A program made the position numbers and the translations under genes. Of a stretch of DNA of 49,460 bases, positions 25,308 through 34,049 are shown in pieces; the stretch's first letter is position 1; each line of letters opens with the position of its first letter. This stretch comes from Pelotomaculum sp. UBA1371 (GTDB lineage Bacteria > Bacillota > Desulfotomaculia > Desulfotomaculales > Pelotomaculaceae): the NCBI GenBank assembly GCA_002305915.1, contig DBRJ01000014.1:1-49460 (forward strand), given 5' to 3'. The notes beneath the pieces were generated by a model. That model saw nothing but the letters and a program-made list of their open reading frames with translations, was not told the DNA's origin and did no database searches.

Positions 25308-26396
25308 ATGCGAACGGGGATTGCAAACCTCCCCCTGCACGGGCACCATTGCCCGCGCTGGCTCTTTGACCGGATGGTCAAGCTTGGTTCTGCAATTATC
25401 GAGGCCGTCGTGGAAGAATACGGAACGGCTGAAGTTCTTGACCGGCTTTCCGACCCTTTCTGGTTCCAGGCCCTGGGCTGCGTGGTGGGCTTTGACTGGC
25501 ATTCCTCCGGCCTGACCACTGTATTGTGCGGCGCCCTGAAAGAGGGACTCCGTCCCAAGCAGCGTCAGCTGGGGATCTACTTTGCGGGGGGTAAAGCCAT
25601 GGCTTCCCGCAGGACCCCCCTGGAAATCGAAAAATACGCGGACCGCTTCGGCCTTTCTGTAGACGTTCCGGCACTGCAGTACGCCAGCCGTATGTCCGCT
25701 AAGGTGGACAGCGCAGCGGTGCAGGACGGCTATCAAATTTACCATCATGTCTTTGTCTTTACAGCAGACGGGCGTTGGGCGGTGGTACAGCAGGGGATGA
25801 ATCAGGCTACGGGCTGGGCCCGGCGTTACCACTGGAGAGGTGACAAGCTGGAAAGCTTTATTCAGGAACCCCATTCCGCCGTGTGCGGGGAGCCGGAGGA
25901 ACGGGTTTTGAACCTGGTTGCCTCGGAAAGCGCTGAGGCCAGGGACACCACGCTTTATCTGGCCCAAAGGCCGGTGGAAGTAATCAAGGACCTGAAAAGA
26001 ATTAAGGAACTGGCCGGCCGGGGGAGGCTTGAGCTGAACTTGCCCGCAGCCCACCCGGTCCCGGGAGCCGGCCGGATCGAGAAAACGCTGAACAGGCTTT
26101 ACGACCTGAAACCATCCTCTTATGAACAGGTACTGGCAGTGGAAGGGGTGGGTCCGGCCACTGTACGGGCCTTTGCCCTGGTTTCAGAGGTTGTTTACAA
26201 TGTCAGGACCAGCCGCCGTGATCCGGTGCGGTACAGTTTCGCCCACGGCGGCAAAGACGGGCACCCCTTCCCGGTAAACAGAGAAAACTATAATCGCTCC
26301 ATTGTGCTTTTGGAGAACGCCCTGCGCCGGGCTAAAGCCGGTCAAAGAGAAACCGTCGAAGCCCTGAAGCGGCTGGCTTCAATCACCAAAATATAG
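25308..26396 (+). CDS. DUF763 domain protein
   Basis: A 362-residue DUF763 protein, a family best known from archaea and thermophilic bacteria. Conserved blocks include 'GIANLPLHGHHCPRWLFDRMVKL' at the N-terminus, 'DPFWFQALGCVVGFDWHSSGLTTV', 'QDGYQIYHHVFVF' and 'WAVVQQGMN'. A helix-hairpin-helix-like 'LAVEGVGPATVRAFALVSEVVY' (~residues 280-302) and 'FAHGGKDGHPFPVNR' follow. The HhH motif points to nucleic-acid contact. The family's function is unknown to me. AGAGGTGAT precedes the ATG. It is a single gene with its own promoter. Confidence 0.85.
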   Translation: MRTGIANLPLHGHHCPRWLFDRMVKLGSAIIEAVVEEYGTAEVLDRLSDPFWFQALGCVVGFDWHSSGLTTVLCGALKEGLRPKQRQLGIYFAGGKAMASRRTPLEIEKYADRFGLSVDVPALQYASRMSAKVDSAAVQDGYQIYHHVFVFTADGRWAVVQQGMNQATGWARRYHWRGDKLESFIQEPHSAVCGEPEERVLNLVASESAEARDTTLYLAQRPVEVIKDLKRIKELAGRGRLELNLPAAHPVPGAGRIEKTLNRLYDLKPSSYEQVLAVEGVGPATVRAFALVSEVVYNVRTSRRDPVRYSFAHGGKDGHPFPVNRENYNRSIVLLENALRRAKAGQRETVEALKRLASITKI

Positions 26397-26418
26397 AAAA
26401 TAGCGCTAATAGCATATG

Positions 26419-26445
26419 TTGACTTGTTTGAATTTGGTATATAAT
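26419..26445 (+). promoter_or_regulatory. promoter of the rubrerythrin gene
   Basis: TTGACT and TATAAT separated by 15 bases (a TAATAT at the same place would give 17). The sequence around it is AT-rich, about 30 bases before the ribosome site AAAGGAGAG. Confidence 0.6.
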
Positions 26446-26475
26446 ATTTATTACTAGAAAAAAAGGAGAGATATC

Positions 26476-26967
26476 ATGAAAACAGATCAGAACTTAAAAG
26501 AAGCTTTTGCCGGTGAATCACAGGCCAACCGCAAGTACCTCGCTTTTGCCAAAAAGGCGGACGAAGAAGGATACACGTCCGTGGCCAAACTGTTCCGGGC
26601 TGCCTCTGAGGCCGAAGCCATCCATGCTTATTCTGAATTAAAGGCTATGGGGGGGATCAAGACAACGGCGGAAAACTTGCAGACGGCCATTGACGGGGAA
26701 ACCTATGAGTTTACCGTGATGTACCCTGGCTTTATCAGAGATGCTGAAGAAGAAGCGGCCAATCAGGCCAAAAGAGCGTTTTCCCTGGCCAATGAAGCCG
26801 AGAAAGTACATGCCGAGCTTTACCGGAAAGCCCTTGCGGCGCTGGAAAAAAAGGAAGACCTGGAATATTTCTTATGCACAGTGTGCGGATATATCCATGA
26901 AAACAGCGCTCCGGATAAGTGTCCCATTTGTGGTGCGATGGCAAAGGCATTTAAAAATGTAGGGTAA
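26476..26967 (+). CDS. rbr: rubrerythrin
   Basis: A 163-residue peroxide-reducing diiron protein. The ferritin-like four-helix domain has the Glu/His ligand motifs 'EAFAGESQANRKYLAFAKKA', 'EAEAIHAYSEL', 'EEEAANQAKRAF' and 'NEAEKVHAELYRKAL'. It is followed by a C-terminal rubredoxin-like FeS4 domain 'CTVCGYIH...DKCPICG'. It detoxifies hydrogen peroxide in anaerobes using electrons from rubredoxin or NADH. It has its own promoter and a bidirectional terminator downstream. Confidence 0.95.
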   Translation: MKTDQNLKEAFAGESQANRKYLAFAKKADEEGYTSVAKLFRAASEAEAIHAYSELKAMGGIKTTAENLQTAIDGETYEFTVMYPGFIRDAEEEAANQAKRAFSLANEAEKVHAELYRKALAALEKKEDLEYFLCTVCGYIHENSAPDKCPICGAMAKAFKNVG

Positions 26968-27011
26968 GGTTATATAAAATAATTTAAGTATTTTGGGAGA
27001 AGCTTTTAAAT

Positions 27012-27048
27012 AAGAACCCCCCTCCGGTTAACCGGACGGGGGGTTCTT
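27012..27048. terminator. bidirectional terminator
   Basis: An 11-bp stem AAGAACCCCCC/GGGGGGTTCTT with an inner TCCGG/CCGGA stem sits between the convergent rubrerythrin and Cys-cluster genes. The plus-strand tail is ATTTAATC. The minus-strand gene's stop codon is inside the hairpin. Confidence 0.85.
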
Positions 27049-27513
27049 ATTTAATCCGGCAACTTCCCTGACTGTTTCGTCGTATCCTTCTGTCAGATTG
27101 CTGAATTCGTCATAAAGCGGCAGTTCCTCCCGGCTGTCGTAGCGGACGGCATGTCCCCTGTAAACGCAGCGGACCGGCAGGCTTCTTCCTTTATAGTCAT
27201 AATGCCCGTAGACACGGCACTGGTAGGGCCGGAAGGCATAGATGCCGCACAGGTCCCCTTCCTGAAAAGGGCAGTGACCGGATGTACCTCCCCAGATATC
27301 GATCAGGTCATTACCCGTAAAATCCCGGAACCGTTTCATTTTAACACGATTATTAATGCGTCTGCCAATATTCTCCATTTCCAGCGGGTACACCCTCAAT
27401 ACTGAAGTAACCTTACAACACTCACCGCATACTCCGCAGTCTTTCTTGGATGATTGCAGGTATAGATCGAGTTTTTCATAAAAGCAGTTGAGCTTTTTCA
27501 GCAACGAGTCCAT
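27028..27513 (-). CDS. YkgJ-family cysteine-cluster protein
   Basis: A 161-residue protein of the YkgJ/CxxCxxCC family. The N-terminal cluster is 'CGVCGECCKVTSVL' (residues ~22-35). Later 'CPFQEGDLCGIYAFRPYQCRVYG' supplies the remaining Cys. The family probably binds a zinc ion or Fe-S cluster; function is unknown. GGGGGTG precedes the ATG. Confidence 0.85.
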   Translation of the reverse strand: MDSLLKKLNCFYEKLDLYLQSSKKDCGVCGECCKVTSVLRVYPLEMENIGRRINNRVKMKRFRDFTGNDLIDIWGGTSGHCPFQEGDLCGIYAFRPYQCRVYGHYDYKGRSLPVRCVYRGHAVRYDSREELPLYDEFSNLTEGYDETVREVAGLNKNPPSG

Positions 27514-27625
27514 TTAAACACCCCCGCTTTCCAGGACCTTTGTTTTTATTATACCACATTCAGGCTAATTATGTAAGATTTGACTTCCTGTCCCGGTATG
27601 GTCAGGTCTAAAGAAGATAGACTGT

Positions 27626-28912
27626 TTAATGAATAATTTCTCCTGGTTCTTTTGTTTTTTCCCAATTGTTTTCTATTTGTTCAAGGATATCCGAGACGAG
27701 TTCTTTAGCCATATTTTCAAGCTCCCCCGGCCGGTAGGGCGCCGGACTGGGAGAAGAGTTTTGCGGGTCCGGGACAGGCTCAGGTTCGGGGTAGGGAGAG
27801 GGTTTTTGGCGCATTTTTTGGATCGGTACGACGGGTTTAAGCGCAACCAGAGGAGTGGACATAATCCCGTTAAAACGAAGAAAAGCAGCTTGGGAGGGGA
27901 CGCTGGAGAGTTCAACGGAACGGTACAGGTCACGGTTGACCCTGCAGGTCATAATACAGGGCTGAGGCTCTCCGGGATCAACTTCGTGGTTTATTGTCCT
28001 GACTCGCCCGTTGAACACTGCCTGCTCTACCAGCCTGTCCGGGCAGGAAGAAAAGATCAAATGAATTGCGCTCAGGCACAGCTGGAGAAGAATTTCCTGG
28101 AAAAAATCTGCAAATTCCTGTTCATTCATTTCCACAGCAGTAATGCCGTGCTCTTCCTCAATATACTGGTAGCGGATTGTCCGGGGAATTTCATTGGGGG
28201 CGCAGAAAACGGCCTCCACTACAAGAAGCCTGTCCCCTTGTTCATAACGGGCGTCAAATTCTACTTCAAAGGCGTCGGGATATTTCATTAAAGACAGGAG
28301 TGTCCGGACAAAGCTCTCGACGGCGCCTGGCTGCCCCTTTGCAAGATCTAAACGCAGCTGGTCAATGGAATGGTTGTATTGGGACTGCTCTTCAAGAAAG
28401 GACTTGCGTTTCAACTCGTAAGCCGCCCTGGCAGATTTCTCCCTCTGGTGGTATTCTTCCAGTTTCAACTTGAACAATCGCCTGGCCTCTTCTTCCATTT
28501 TCAGGCGCCTTTTCTTAAATGGAGGCAGGAAAAATTCCTTGATTGAATCCTTCCGGGGAACTCCCATTTCCCTGGCAAAAAGCTCATAACGGGGAAGTGG
28601 TTCTTTAAAAACAAAGGGGGGGTAAGGCTCATCTTTGTAATAGGAAATCCAATCAAATTCTCCGGCAGAGAGGTTCTTTTGGAGTATGTTTTTACATTCC
28701 TCTATGTAGTTTTTTGCCAGCACACTTTCGTATTTCGCCAGTTCATTTAAGCTCTCCGTTTCGTCCCGTTCTTTTTTTTGTCTTTCCCGTCTGGCTCTGC
28801 GGACAGCCCTTAATTCTTTTTTAACACTTTGCTCCAGCAAGGATGAACCTGTGCTTGCAGGTACCGGGTCAGGGTTAAATCCGGGAGATTTATTTTCTAA
28901 TTCTGTACTCAA
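27626..28912 (-). CDS. coiled-coil protein with conserved core seen in Mrr-like proteins
   Basis: A 428-residue soluble protein. Residues 1-190 are charged and predicted mostly coiled coil ('RRARRERQKKERDETESLNEL', 'RRLKMEEEARRLFKLKLEEYHQREK'). Residues ~215-355 form a globular core with 'FEVEFDARYEQGDRLLVVEAVF', 'LVEQAVFNGRVRTI', 'CIMTCRVNRDLYRSVELSSV' and 'LVALKPVVPI'. From memory this core recurs in actinobacterial and cyanobacterial proteins labelled restriction endonuclease, where a nuclease domain follows. Here a Pro-rich linker and short helix replace it. No nuclease motif is seen. TTG start with AAAGGAG upstream. Single gene. Confidence 0.6.
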   Translation of the reverse strand: MSTELENKSPGFNPDPVPASTGSSLLEQSVKKELRAVRRARRERQKKERDETESLNELAKYESVLAKNYIEECKNILQKNLSAGEFDWISYYKDEPYPPFVFKEPLPRYELFAREMGVPRKDSIKEFFLPPFKKRRLKMEEEARRLFKLKLEEYHQREKSARAAYELKRKSFLEEQSQYNHSIDQLRLDLAKGQPGAVESFVRTLLSLMKYPDAFEVEFDARYEQGDRLLVVEAVFCAPNEIPRTIRYQYIEEEHGITAVEMNEQEFADFFQEILLQLCLSAIHLIFSSCPDRLVEQAVFNGRVRTINHEVDPGEPQPCIMTCRVNRDLYRSVELSSVPSQAAFLRFNGIMSTPLVALKPVVPIQKMRQKPSPYPEPEPVPDPQNSSPSPAPYRPGELENMAKELVSDILEQIENNWEKTKEPGEIIH

Positions 28913-29146
28913 TATTCTTTCTCCTTTCCAGTCAAATCCAATGTATCATAAAACAATATATTTGGATCATATTTTCCCCTTTTTTCTGCAGATTTCAGGC
29001 GAAAACCGGGAAAAGAAAATTCAAACGTAAAAAAGGTTTATATTGTGTGGCAACAGTGATATTCTAGTACACGGGATCTGTCGATAAATGTAGACTTGGA
29101 AATTTGTTTTTCTATTGTTTATTACCCTGGCCAGAGGAGGATGTTC

Positions 29147-30130
29147 TTGTATTTACCCGTTTCAGGTGTTGAGGTGGCACCGTGGCTGCCGCCGCTGGTT
29201 GCGTTTCTGATAGCGTCATGTACAACTTCTTCGGGGATCTCCGGCGGGGTTCTCTTGCTTCCCTTCCAGATGAGCGTACTGGGTTTTATCAGCCCCTCCG
29301 TCAGCCCAACAAACCTGATTTACAATATTGTAGCCATACCCGGCGGATTATACCGTTATATCCGGGAAGGCCGGATGGCCTGGACCCTCGCCTGGGTTAC
29401 CATCGCCGGCACTCTTCCCGGTATATTTGCGGGCGCCTTGATCAGGGTCAATTACCTGCACGACCCCGGGTCTTTTAAGGTTTTTGCCGGCCTGGTCCTC
29501 TTGTATCTTGGTTTTCGGCTGCTTTACGATACCTTTACGCCGAACCACAAGGAAAACGCAATTGAAGAAAAATTTAGAAAGACGGCGAAAGCATCCAGGG
29601 GAAATGGGTCAGCCAGGTACGGTTTATCTGCAGGACTGCCGGCCGATGCCGTTGTTAAAAGGAAAAGACTTACTCTGCGCAGGATAGAATTTGAGTTCTG
29701 GGGTGAGGATTATTCCATCAGCACTTTCACTGTTCTTTTAATCTCCGTGGCAGTGGGAATTATGGGAGGTGTTTACGGTATCGGTGGGGGCGCAATAATT
29801 GCCCCTTTCTTAGTTACCTACCTGGGTCTTCCTGTCTACACGGTGGCCGGGGCCGCCCTGGCAGGCACTTTCATGACTTCTGTCGCAGGTGTGTGTTTTT
29901 ACAGCATCCTTGCGGTTTTACCGGCCGGGGCACAGGTTGCGGTGGCGCCTGACTGGACCCTGGGTTTGTTGTTCGGCGCCGGGGGCTTTTTGGGAACATA
30001 TGTCGGCGCCAGACTTCAGAAGTATTTACCTGAAAGATTCATCCAGGGCACGCTAGGCTTTCTCGTCACGTTTTTAGGAGCCCGGTATGTTTATCAGTTT
30101 ATGGTGATATTGCTGGCCTGGAGCGGCTAG
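29147..30130 (+). CDS. TauE/SafE family anion transporter
   Basis: A sulphite exporter TauE/SafE-type membrane protein of ~328 residues with eight or more hydrophobic segments in two homologous halves. The repeat marks are 'SSGISGGVLLLPFQ' near the start and 'GVYGIGGGAIIAPFLVTYLGLP' in the second half. The halves are separated by a basic cytoplasmic loop of ~60 residues. An ATG at 29141 directly touches AGGAGG, too close for initiation, so the TTG at 29147 is preferred; the frame opens at 29096. Substrate (sulphite, sulphoacetate or other anion) unknown. Confidence 0.85.
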   Translation: MYLPVSGVEVAPWLPPLVAFLIASCTTSSGISGGVLLLPFQMSVLGFISPSVSPTNLIYNIVAIPGGLYRYIREGRMAWTLAWVTIAGTLPGIFAGALIRVNYLHDPGSFKVFAGLVLLYLGFRLLYDTFTPNHKENAIEEKFRKTAKASRGNGSARYGLSAGLPADAVVKRKRLTLRRIEFEFWGEDYSISTFTVLLISVAVGIMGGVYGIGGGAIIAPFLVTYLGLPVYTVAGAALAGTFMTSVAGVCFYSILAVLPAGAQVAVAPDWTLGLLFGAGGFLGTYVGARLQKYLPERFIQGTLGFLVTFLGARYVYQFMVILLAWSG

Positions 30131-30176
30131 CTTTATTAAGGCTGTTATTAATTTAAAAACCAGTTCCATCCTAGCA

Positions 30177-30217
30177 CAAGGGTGTCAGAAAACTGTCCCC
30201 TTGTTACCCCTGACACC
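30177..30217. repeat. REP-like short palindromic element
   Basis: GGTGTCA (30181-30187) pairs with TGACACC (30211-30217), and an overlapping ACAAGGG/CCCTTGT stem gives an alternative fold. The layout resembles bacterial REP units, which occur dispersed between genes. Only one copy is in the window. Confidence 0.4.
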
Positions 30218-30246
30218 TTATTTTGGGAGTAGTAAGAGGTAACACG

Positions 30247-31368
30247 ATGAAAAAAACGGTAGAGAGGGAGTTTTCCCGCTGGTGGCTGATTGGTTTGGTA
30301 AACTTTCTTTTTGGGTTTGCCGTCCAGGGTTCCGTCATTTTCATCCCCCTTCTGGGCGCCCAGCTGGGGGCTTCTGATTTTCAAATAGGAATGATTGGCG
30401 CTGTTTACGGAGGCTCTTACCTGGTTTCATCCCTCATCTCCGGGTGGAAATCAGATAAACTGGGACGGCTCCTCTTTGTGCGCTGGGGGCTTTTGCTCAG
30501 CAGTGCTGCCTTTGCAGCTCAACTCCTGGCCGACAGTATCCTGGTGCTTGCTGTAGTGCGCGGGGCAGTTGGATTTTCCCTGGGAATTGCCTCTGCGGCA
30601 TTCATCGCCTATGCCTTTGAGGCCGGCGCCGATATGGGCAAGTATAGCTCTTACGGCTCCCTGGGCTGGATTTTCGGCGCTCTGGGAGCGGCCCTGGTAG
30701 GAGATATCCACCTTTTGTTCTGGTTAAGCTTCCTGGTTTGTTTGGCAGCCTTTTTAATCTCTCAATTTTTTCAAAATGTACCATCTTACCGTTCTTCCCT
30801 GCCTCCCCGGCTATGGCCGGTGGTAATCAGGAATTACCGGGTCTATCTAGCCGTTTTCCTGCGTCATCTGGGGGCTACTGCGGTCTGGATCATCCTCCCC
30901 CTGTACCTGGCCGGTCTGGGCCTTAATCAGTTCTGGATCGGGTTCCTGTGGGGGATAAATTTCGTTGTACAGTTTATTGTAATGCGTTGTTTGCAACAAT
31001 TTTCAGCATTCAAAGTCTTTGCTTTTGGGCAAATACTGTCCATCCTGGTTTTCGTGGCCTTTGCCTTCGCGTCTGGAAAGTTGTACCTTATAGCTGTGAA
31101 TGCTTTACTGGGGGTAGCCTGGTCCTGCCTCTATGTGGGCGCCCTGGTGATCGTCCTGCAAAGCGGGGAGGAAAGGGGTACAGCAGGGGGTATTTTCCAG
31201 GCGACACTGAATCTTTGCAACGCTGTTGGTCCCCTCCTGGGTGGTCTGATTGCCCAGTACTGGGGCTACCGTGGAGTCATGTTCTTTGCAGCGGGGCTGG
31301 CTGTAGCAGGTATGTTTATGGCCTTGCCGGAGGCCGGGAAAACCAGGGATGTTGACGCCGGCGCCTAA
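30247..31368 (+). CDS. major facilitator superfamily transporter
   Basis: A 373-residue MFS protein with about 12 membrane helices. The loop 2-3 motif appears as 'GWKSDKLGRLLFVRWGL' (~residues 65-81), and helix 5 has 'GSLGWIFGALGAALVGDI'. The substrate cannot be inferred; the family member resembles sugar/drug porters of Firmicutes. ATG at 30247 with AAGAGGT upstream is preferred over the GTG/TTG positions in the open frame from 30223. Confidence 0.85.
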   Translation: MKKTVEREFSRWWLIGLVNFLFGFAVQGSVIFIPLLGAQLGASDFQIGMIGAVYGGSYLVSSLISGWKSDKLGRLLFVRWGLLLSSAAFAAQLLADSILVLAVVRGAVGFSLGIASAAFIAYAFEAGADMGKYSSYGSLGWIFGALGAALVGDIHLLFWLSFLVCLAAFLISQFFQNVPSYRSSLPPRLWPVVIRNYRVYLAVFLRHLGATAVWIILPLYLAGLGLNQFWIGFLWGINFVVQFIVMRCLQQFSAFKVFAFGQILSILVFVAFAFASGKLYLIAVNALLGVAWSCLYVGALVIVLQSGEERGTAGGIFQATLNLCNAVGPLLGGLIAQYWGYRGVMFFAAGLAVAGMFMALPEAGKTRDVDAGA

Positions 31369-31490
31369 AAAATAAGCAGGCCCCCCGGCGCCAGGCGCCT
31401 TTAGAGGCCTATTAACAGGATAACCAGTTAAATGTAAGAGTATACATTTTACTGTTAAAGAAGTGTCTTTATTAAAATTTTTTGCTCCTG

Positions 31491-31724
31491 TTAAAGGATA
31501 ATTTCGTTTTTTCTCCCCTTTCTTTTATTCGGGTCGTAAACTTCAAATCTGCCTGAAAAGGCCTCCAAGTTATACTCAATCAGGGGAGCTGATTTGTTTA
31601 AACGTTCCATCAGGTTTACGCGCATTTTTGTTACAGCGTTTCCGTATTCGTTTCTTTTTCTGTCCACATGGCATTTATGTTTACTCATAACATTATTATG
31701 TTCAACCGTGGCGAGTTCATTCAT
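31491..31724 (-). CDS. possible small basic protein
   Basis: A 77-codon frame on the minus strand, rich in Lys, Arg, Asn and Glu, with no membrane segment and a C-terminal 'PNKRKGRKNEIIL'. The ribosome site before the ATG is weak. It is the only candidate gene in 31369-31804; the interval also holds three copies of GGCGCC near 31360-31400. I do not recognise it. Confidence 0.3.
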   Translation of the reverse strand: MNELATVEHNNVMSKHKCHVDRKRNEYGNAVTKMRVNLMERLNKSAPLIEYNLEAFSGRFEVYDPNKRKGRKNEIIL

Positions 31725-31804
31725 CCGTTGTTATGTTGTTATAAAGAGGCGGGAATTGCCGCGAACCTCAGTTAATCAAAGTTTTTTTGGGGAGGTGAAT
31801 AAAG

Positions 31805-32080
31805 ATGTATAAATACAAGGTGATCGCTACGATTGTAGAAATCCGGGGAGAAGGAAAATGTTCCTACGGACATAAAGTGGGGGACAGTTTCGAGTTTGGG
31901 AAGTTCACCCCCGGAGGACTGTGTCAGTTTGCCTACGATTCTTTGCGTTCGGCAGTGGCGGCGCTACTCTACGGAGGCTGTTTTCCCTGGGTTGAAGACA
32001 GCGAAGTTTCCACCTGGGCCTGTCCTGATCCGGATCGTCCGGTAATTTTTGAACTGAAGAGGATTGCAGTTACTGATTAA
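31805..32080 (+). CDS. TIGR04076 family small protein
   Basis: A 91-residue protein of the TIGR04076 family: 'YKVIATIVEIRGEGKCSYGHKVGDSFEF', 'GGLCQFAYDSLRSAVAALLYGGCFPW' and C-terminal 'ACPDPDRPVIFELKRI'. Three conserved Cys suggest a metal site or redox role. Family function is unknown. The ATG has GGGGAGGTG upstream. The FmdB-like gene follows by about 70 bases and may be cotranscribed. Confidence 0.8.
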   Translation: MYKYKVIATIVEIRGEGKCSYGHKVGDSFEFGKFTPGGLCQFAYDSLRSAVAALLYGGCFPWVEDSEVSTWACPDPDRPVIFELKRIAVTD

Positions 32081-32153
32081 AGGAGGATTTTTTAGGCCCG
32101 CGTCGAAATTAATCTGGGTTTTTTGATAATTATCTAAAAGGAGGATTATTGAA

Positions 32154-32399
32154 ATGCCGATTTTTGAGTACAAGTGCAGCAACTGTGGAAAAACATTTGA
32201 GACTTTGGAGTTGCCGGGACAGGAGAACAACGTCAAGTGTACCAATTGCGGGAGTGATGATCTGAAAAAATTGATTTCCGCCCCCTTTCTGCCGAGTTCG
32301 GTAGGAAAACCCGCCAATGACGAGATCAGGTGCTGCGGCAGTACTGCCGGAGCGAAGGATTGCACGCCCGGCTCCTGTTGCGGGCAGCAGCCTGAATAA
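32154..32399 (+). CDS. FmdB-family zinc-ribbon protein
   Basis: An 81-residue protein with the FmdB N-terminus 'MPIFEYKCSNCGKTFE' and a second pair 'CTNCGSDDLKKL', together one zinc ribbon. The C-terminus has extra Cys ('RCCGSTAG', 'CCGQQ'), seen in some anaerobe members. FmdB proteins are putative regulators or metal-binding proteins; the role here is unknown. The ATG has AAAAGGAGG upstream. Confidence 0.85.
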   Translation: MPIFEYKCSNCGKTFETLELPGQENNVKCTNCGSDDLKKLISAPFLPSSVGKPANDEIRCCGSTAGAKDCTPGSCCGQQPE

Positions 32400-32441
32400 C
32401 GAGCTACTCCCGGATCCGGAGTGGGGATAAGGTGTTCAATA

Positions 32442-33206
32442 ATGCAAAAACCGGCTTCAAAGGAAAATGGCGGCAATGGTTGTTGCTCCAGCAACTCCGT
32501 TAACCTCCAGGGCAGGACCGTTCATTATACAGTACGGAGAAGCCGCCGGGCTAAACATTTATGCCTTAAAGTGCACTGTGATTCAGCTGAGCTTGAGGTT
32601 GTTGTCCCCGGCAGTTATGACCTGGGTCTGCTGGAAGTAGTCCTGCAGCGTAAGCAGGACTGGGTTCTGGATCAAATAAACCGCTATCAGCAGTTAAAAA
32701 AATTAGACTTGCCCGGGCAGGATGGCGGCAAAAGGGTATACTACCGTGGATGTGCCTGTGAAGTTGTGATGAAAGTGGAACAGGGCAACAACCGGTCAGT
32801 TTTTTTGAGCGGGGGTAAACTGGTGGTTACTGTGCCTGCCGGGTCTGAAAATGAGGCAGGAGCCGTCCTTGAACAGTGGTTACGCTCAGCGGCCCGGCAG
32901 ATTATCACCCAGCGGGTGGAAATAATAAGTAAAGCGCTAAAATTGTCCTATAACCGTATTTTTATCAGGAACCAAAAAACCCGCTGGGGCAGCTGCTCTC
33001 AAAAAAGAAATCTAAATTTTAACTGGAGGCTGGTCATGGCGCCGCCGGACGTGTTGGACTATATTATCATCCACGAATTGATGCATCTGATTGAGCTTAA
33101 TCATTCCAAAAAATTCTGGCGGTTGGTGGCGGACGTTTGCCCGGATTATCAAATTCAACGGGCCTGGCTCAGGAAAAACGGTTCCCGCTTAACCCTAACC
33201 CTTTAA
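32442..33206 (+). CDS. YgjP-type (M48/DUF45) metallopeptidase
   Basis: A ~254-residue cytoplasmic protein of the YgjP/DUF45 family. The zinc motif is 'IIHELMHLIELNHSKKFW' (residues ~205-222), and the upstream 'NQKTRWGSCSQKRNLNFNWRLVMAP' is strongly conserved. An unusual N-terminus contains 'NGCCSSNS'. Homologues are thought to be UTP-binding or protease-like, and function is unsettled. I chose the ATG at 32442, with AAGG upstream, over a GTG at 32421. Confidence 0.88.
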   Translation: MQKPASKENGGNGCCSSNSVNLQGRTVHYTVRRSRRAKHLCLKVHCDSAELEVVVPGSYDLGLLEVVLQRKQDWVLDQINRYQQLKKLDLPGQDGGKRVYYRGCACEVVMKVEQGNNRSVFLSGGKLVVTVPAGSENEAGAVLEQWLRSAARQIITQRVEIISKALKLSYNRIFIRNQKTRWGSCSQKRNLNFNWRLVMAPPDVLDYIIIHELMHLIELNHSKKFWRLVADVCPDYQIQRAWLRKNGSRLTLTL

Positions 33207-33257
33207 GCCGGCTTTTTAAAAGTAGATTTGATTCCTTTTTGACGGAGGTGTCCGGTC

Positions 33258-33923
33258 TTGTGCGGGCGATTCACCCTGACCACGGACATTAAGACACTGA
33301 AAAATGTTTTTCAGCTGAAAGAATATATTTTTGATTATATCCCCCGTTACAACATCGCTCCAGGCCAGAATATCCACGTTATCATCAAGGAAAACGATAG
33401 CCGGAAGCTCAGACTGATGAAATGGGGGTTGATCCCCGGCTGGGCCAGGGAATCAAAAATTGGCTACAATATGATCAACGCCCGGTCCGAGACAATCGAC
33501 ACAAAGCCCGCCTATAAGGGACCATTTCAGCACCGCCGCTGCCTGATTCCGGCGGATGGTTTTTACGAATGGTCAAAAAAGCACAGATCCAGGCAGCCCT
33601 TCAGAATTATCCTGCCCGGCAGTGCTCTTTTTGCTTTTGCCGGCATCTGGGACCGCTGGATATCCCCGGAGGGCCTCATTGTATACTCCTGCAGCTTGAT
33701 TACTGCACCTGCCAACGAATACCTCAAAGGAATTCATGAAAGAATGCCGGTTATCCTGGACAGGGAACAGGACTATGAAACCTGGCTGGCTCCTGCTGAA
33801 ACCGGCTCCTTGAAAGGACTCCTGGGAACTTACCGGGGGAAAATGGAGTTCTATCCTGTCTCTTCACTGGTTAACTCTCCAAAGAATGACCACCCCGGCC
33901 TGATCCAAAGGAGCGGCATTTAA
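33258..33923 (+). CDS. SRAP (YedK/HMCES) abasic-site processing protein
   Basis: A 221-residue SRAP protein. The start 'MCGRFTL' gives Cys2, the residue that after Met removal crosslinks to abasic sites in single-stranded DNA. Conserved residues include 'MINARSETIDTKPAYKG', 'RCLIPADGFYEW' (Glu) and 'GIHERMPVIL' (His). It shields or resolves abasic lesions during replication. The start is TTG with GGAGGTG upstream. It may share an mRNA with the YgjP-like gene 50 bases upstream. Confidence 0.93.
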   Translation: MCGRFTLTTDIKTLKNVFQLKEYIFDYIPRYNIAPGQNIHVIIKENDSRKLRLMKWGLIPGWARESKIGYNMINARSETIDTKPAYKGPFQHRRCLIPADGFYEWSKKHRSRQPFRIILPGSALFAFAGIWDRWISPEGLIVYSCSLITAPANEYLKGIHERMPVILDREQDYETWLAPAETGSLKGLLGTYRGKMEFYPVSSLVNSPKNDHPGLIQRSGI

Positions 33924-34049
33924 GTTTAGAACCGGCGCCCGGCCGAAGGGCGGTTGTAAGCCCTGGAACTGTCAAATGAAGACTGCCGTCGAAGGCATGG
34001 CCGTTATTCGTTATAGATCTGCCGGGACCGGCCGGAAGGGCTGAGGAAG

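Noticed and set aside
25290..26054. 254-codon minus-strand frame
   Set aside because: Antisense to the DUF763 gene, which has conserved motifs, a promoter and ribosome site; the minus product is Gly/His/Pro-rich with no known pattern.
27629..28291. 220-codon plus-strand frame
   Set aside because: Antisense to the 428-residue gene; the latter has a start site and core motifs.
31964..32494. 176-codon minus-strand frame
   Set aside because: Antisense across the TIGR04076 and FmdB-like genes, which are both recognised.
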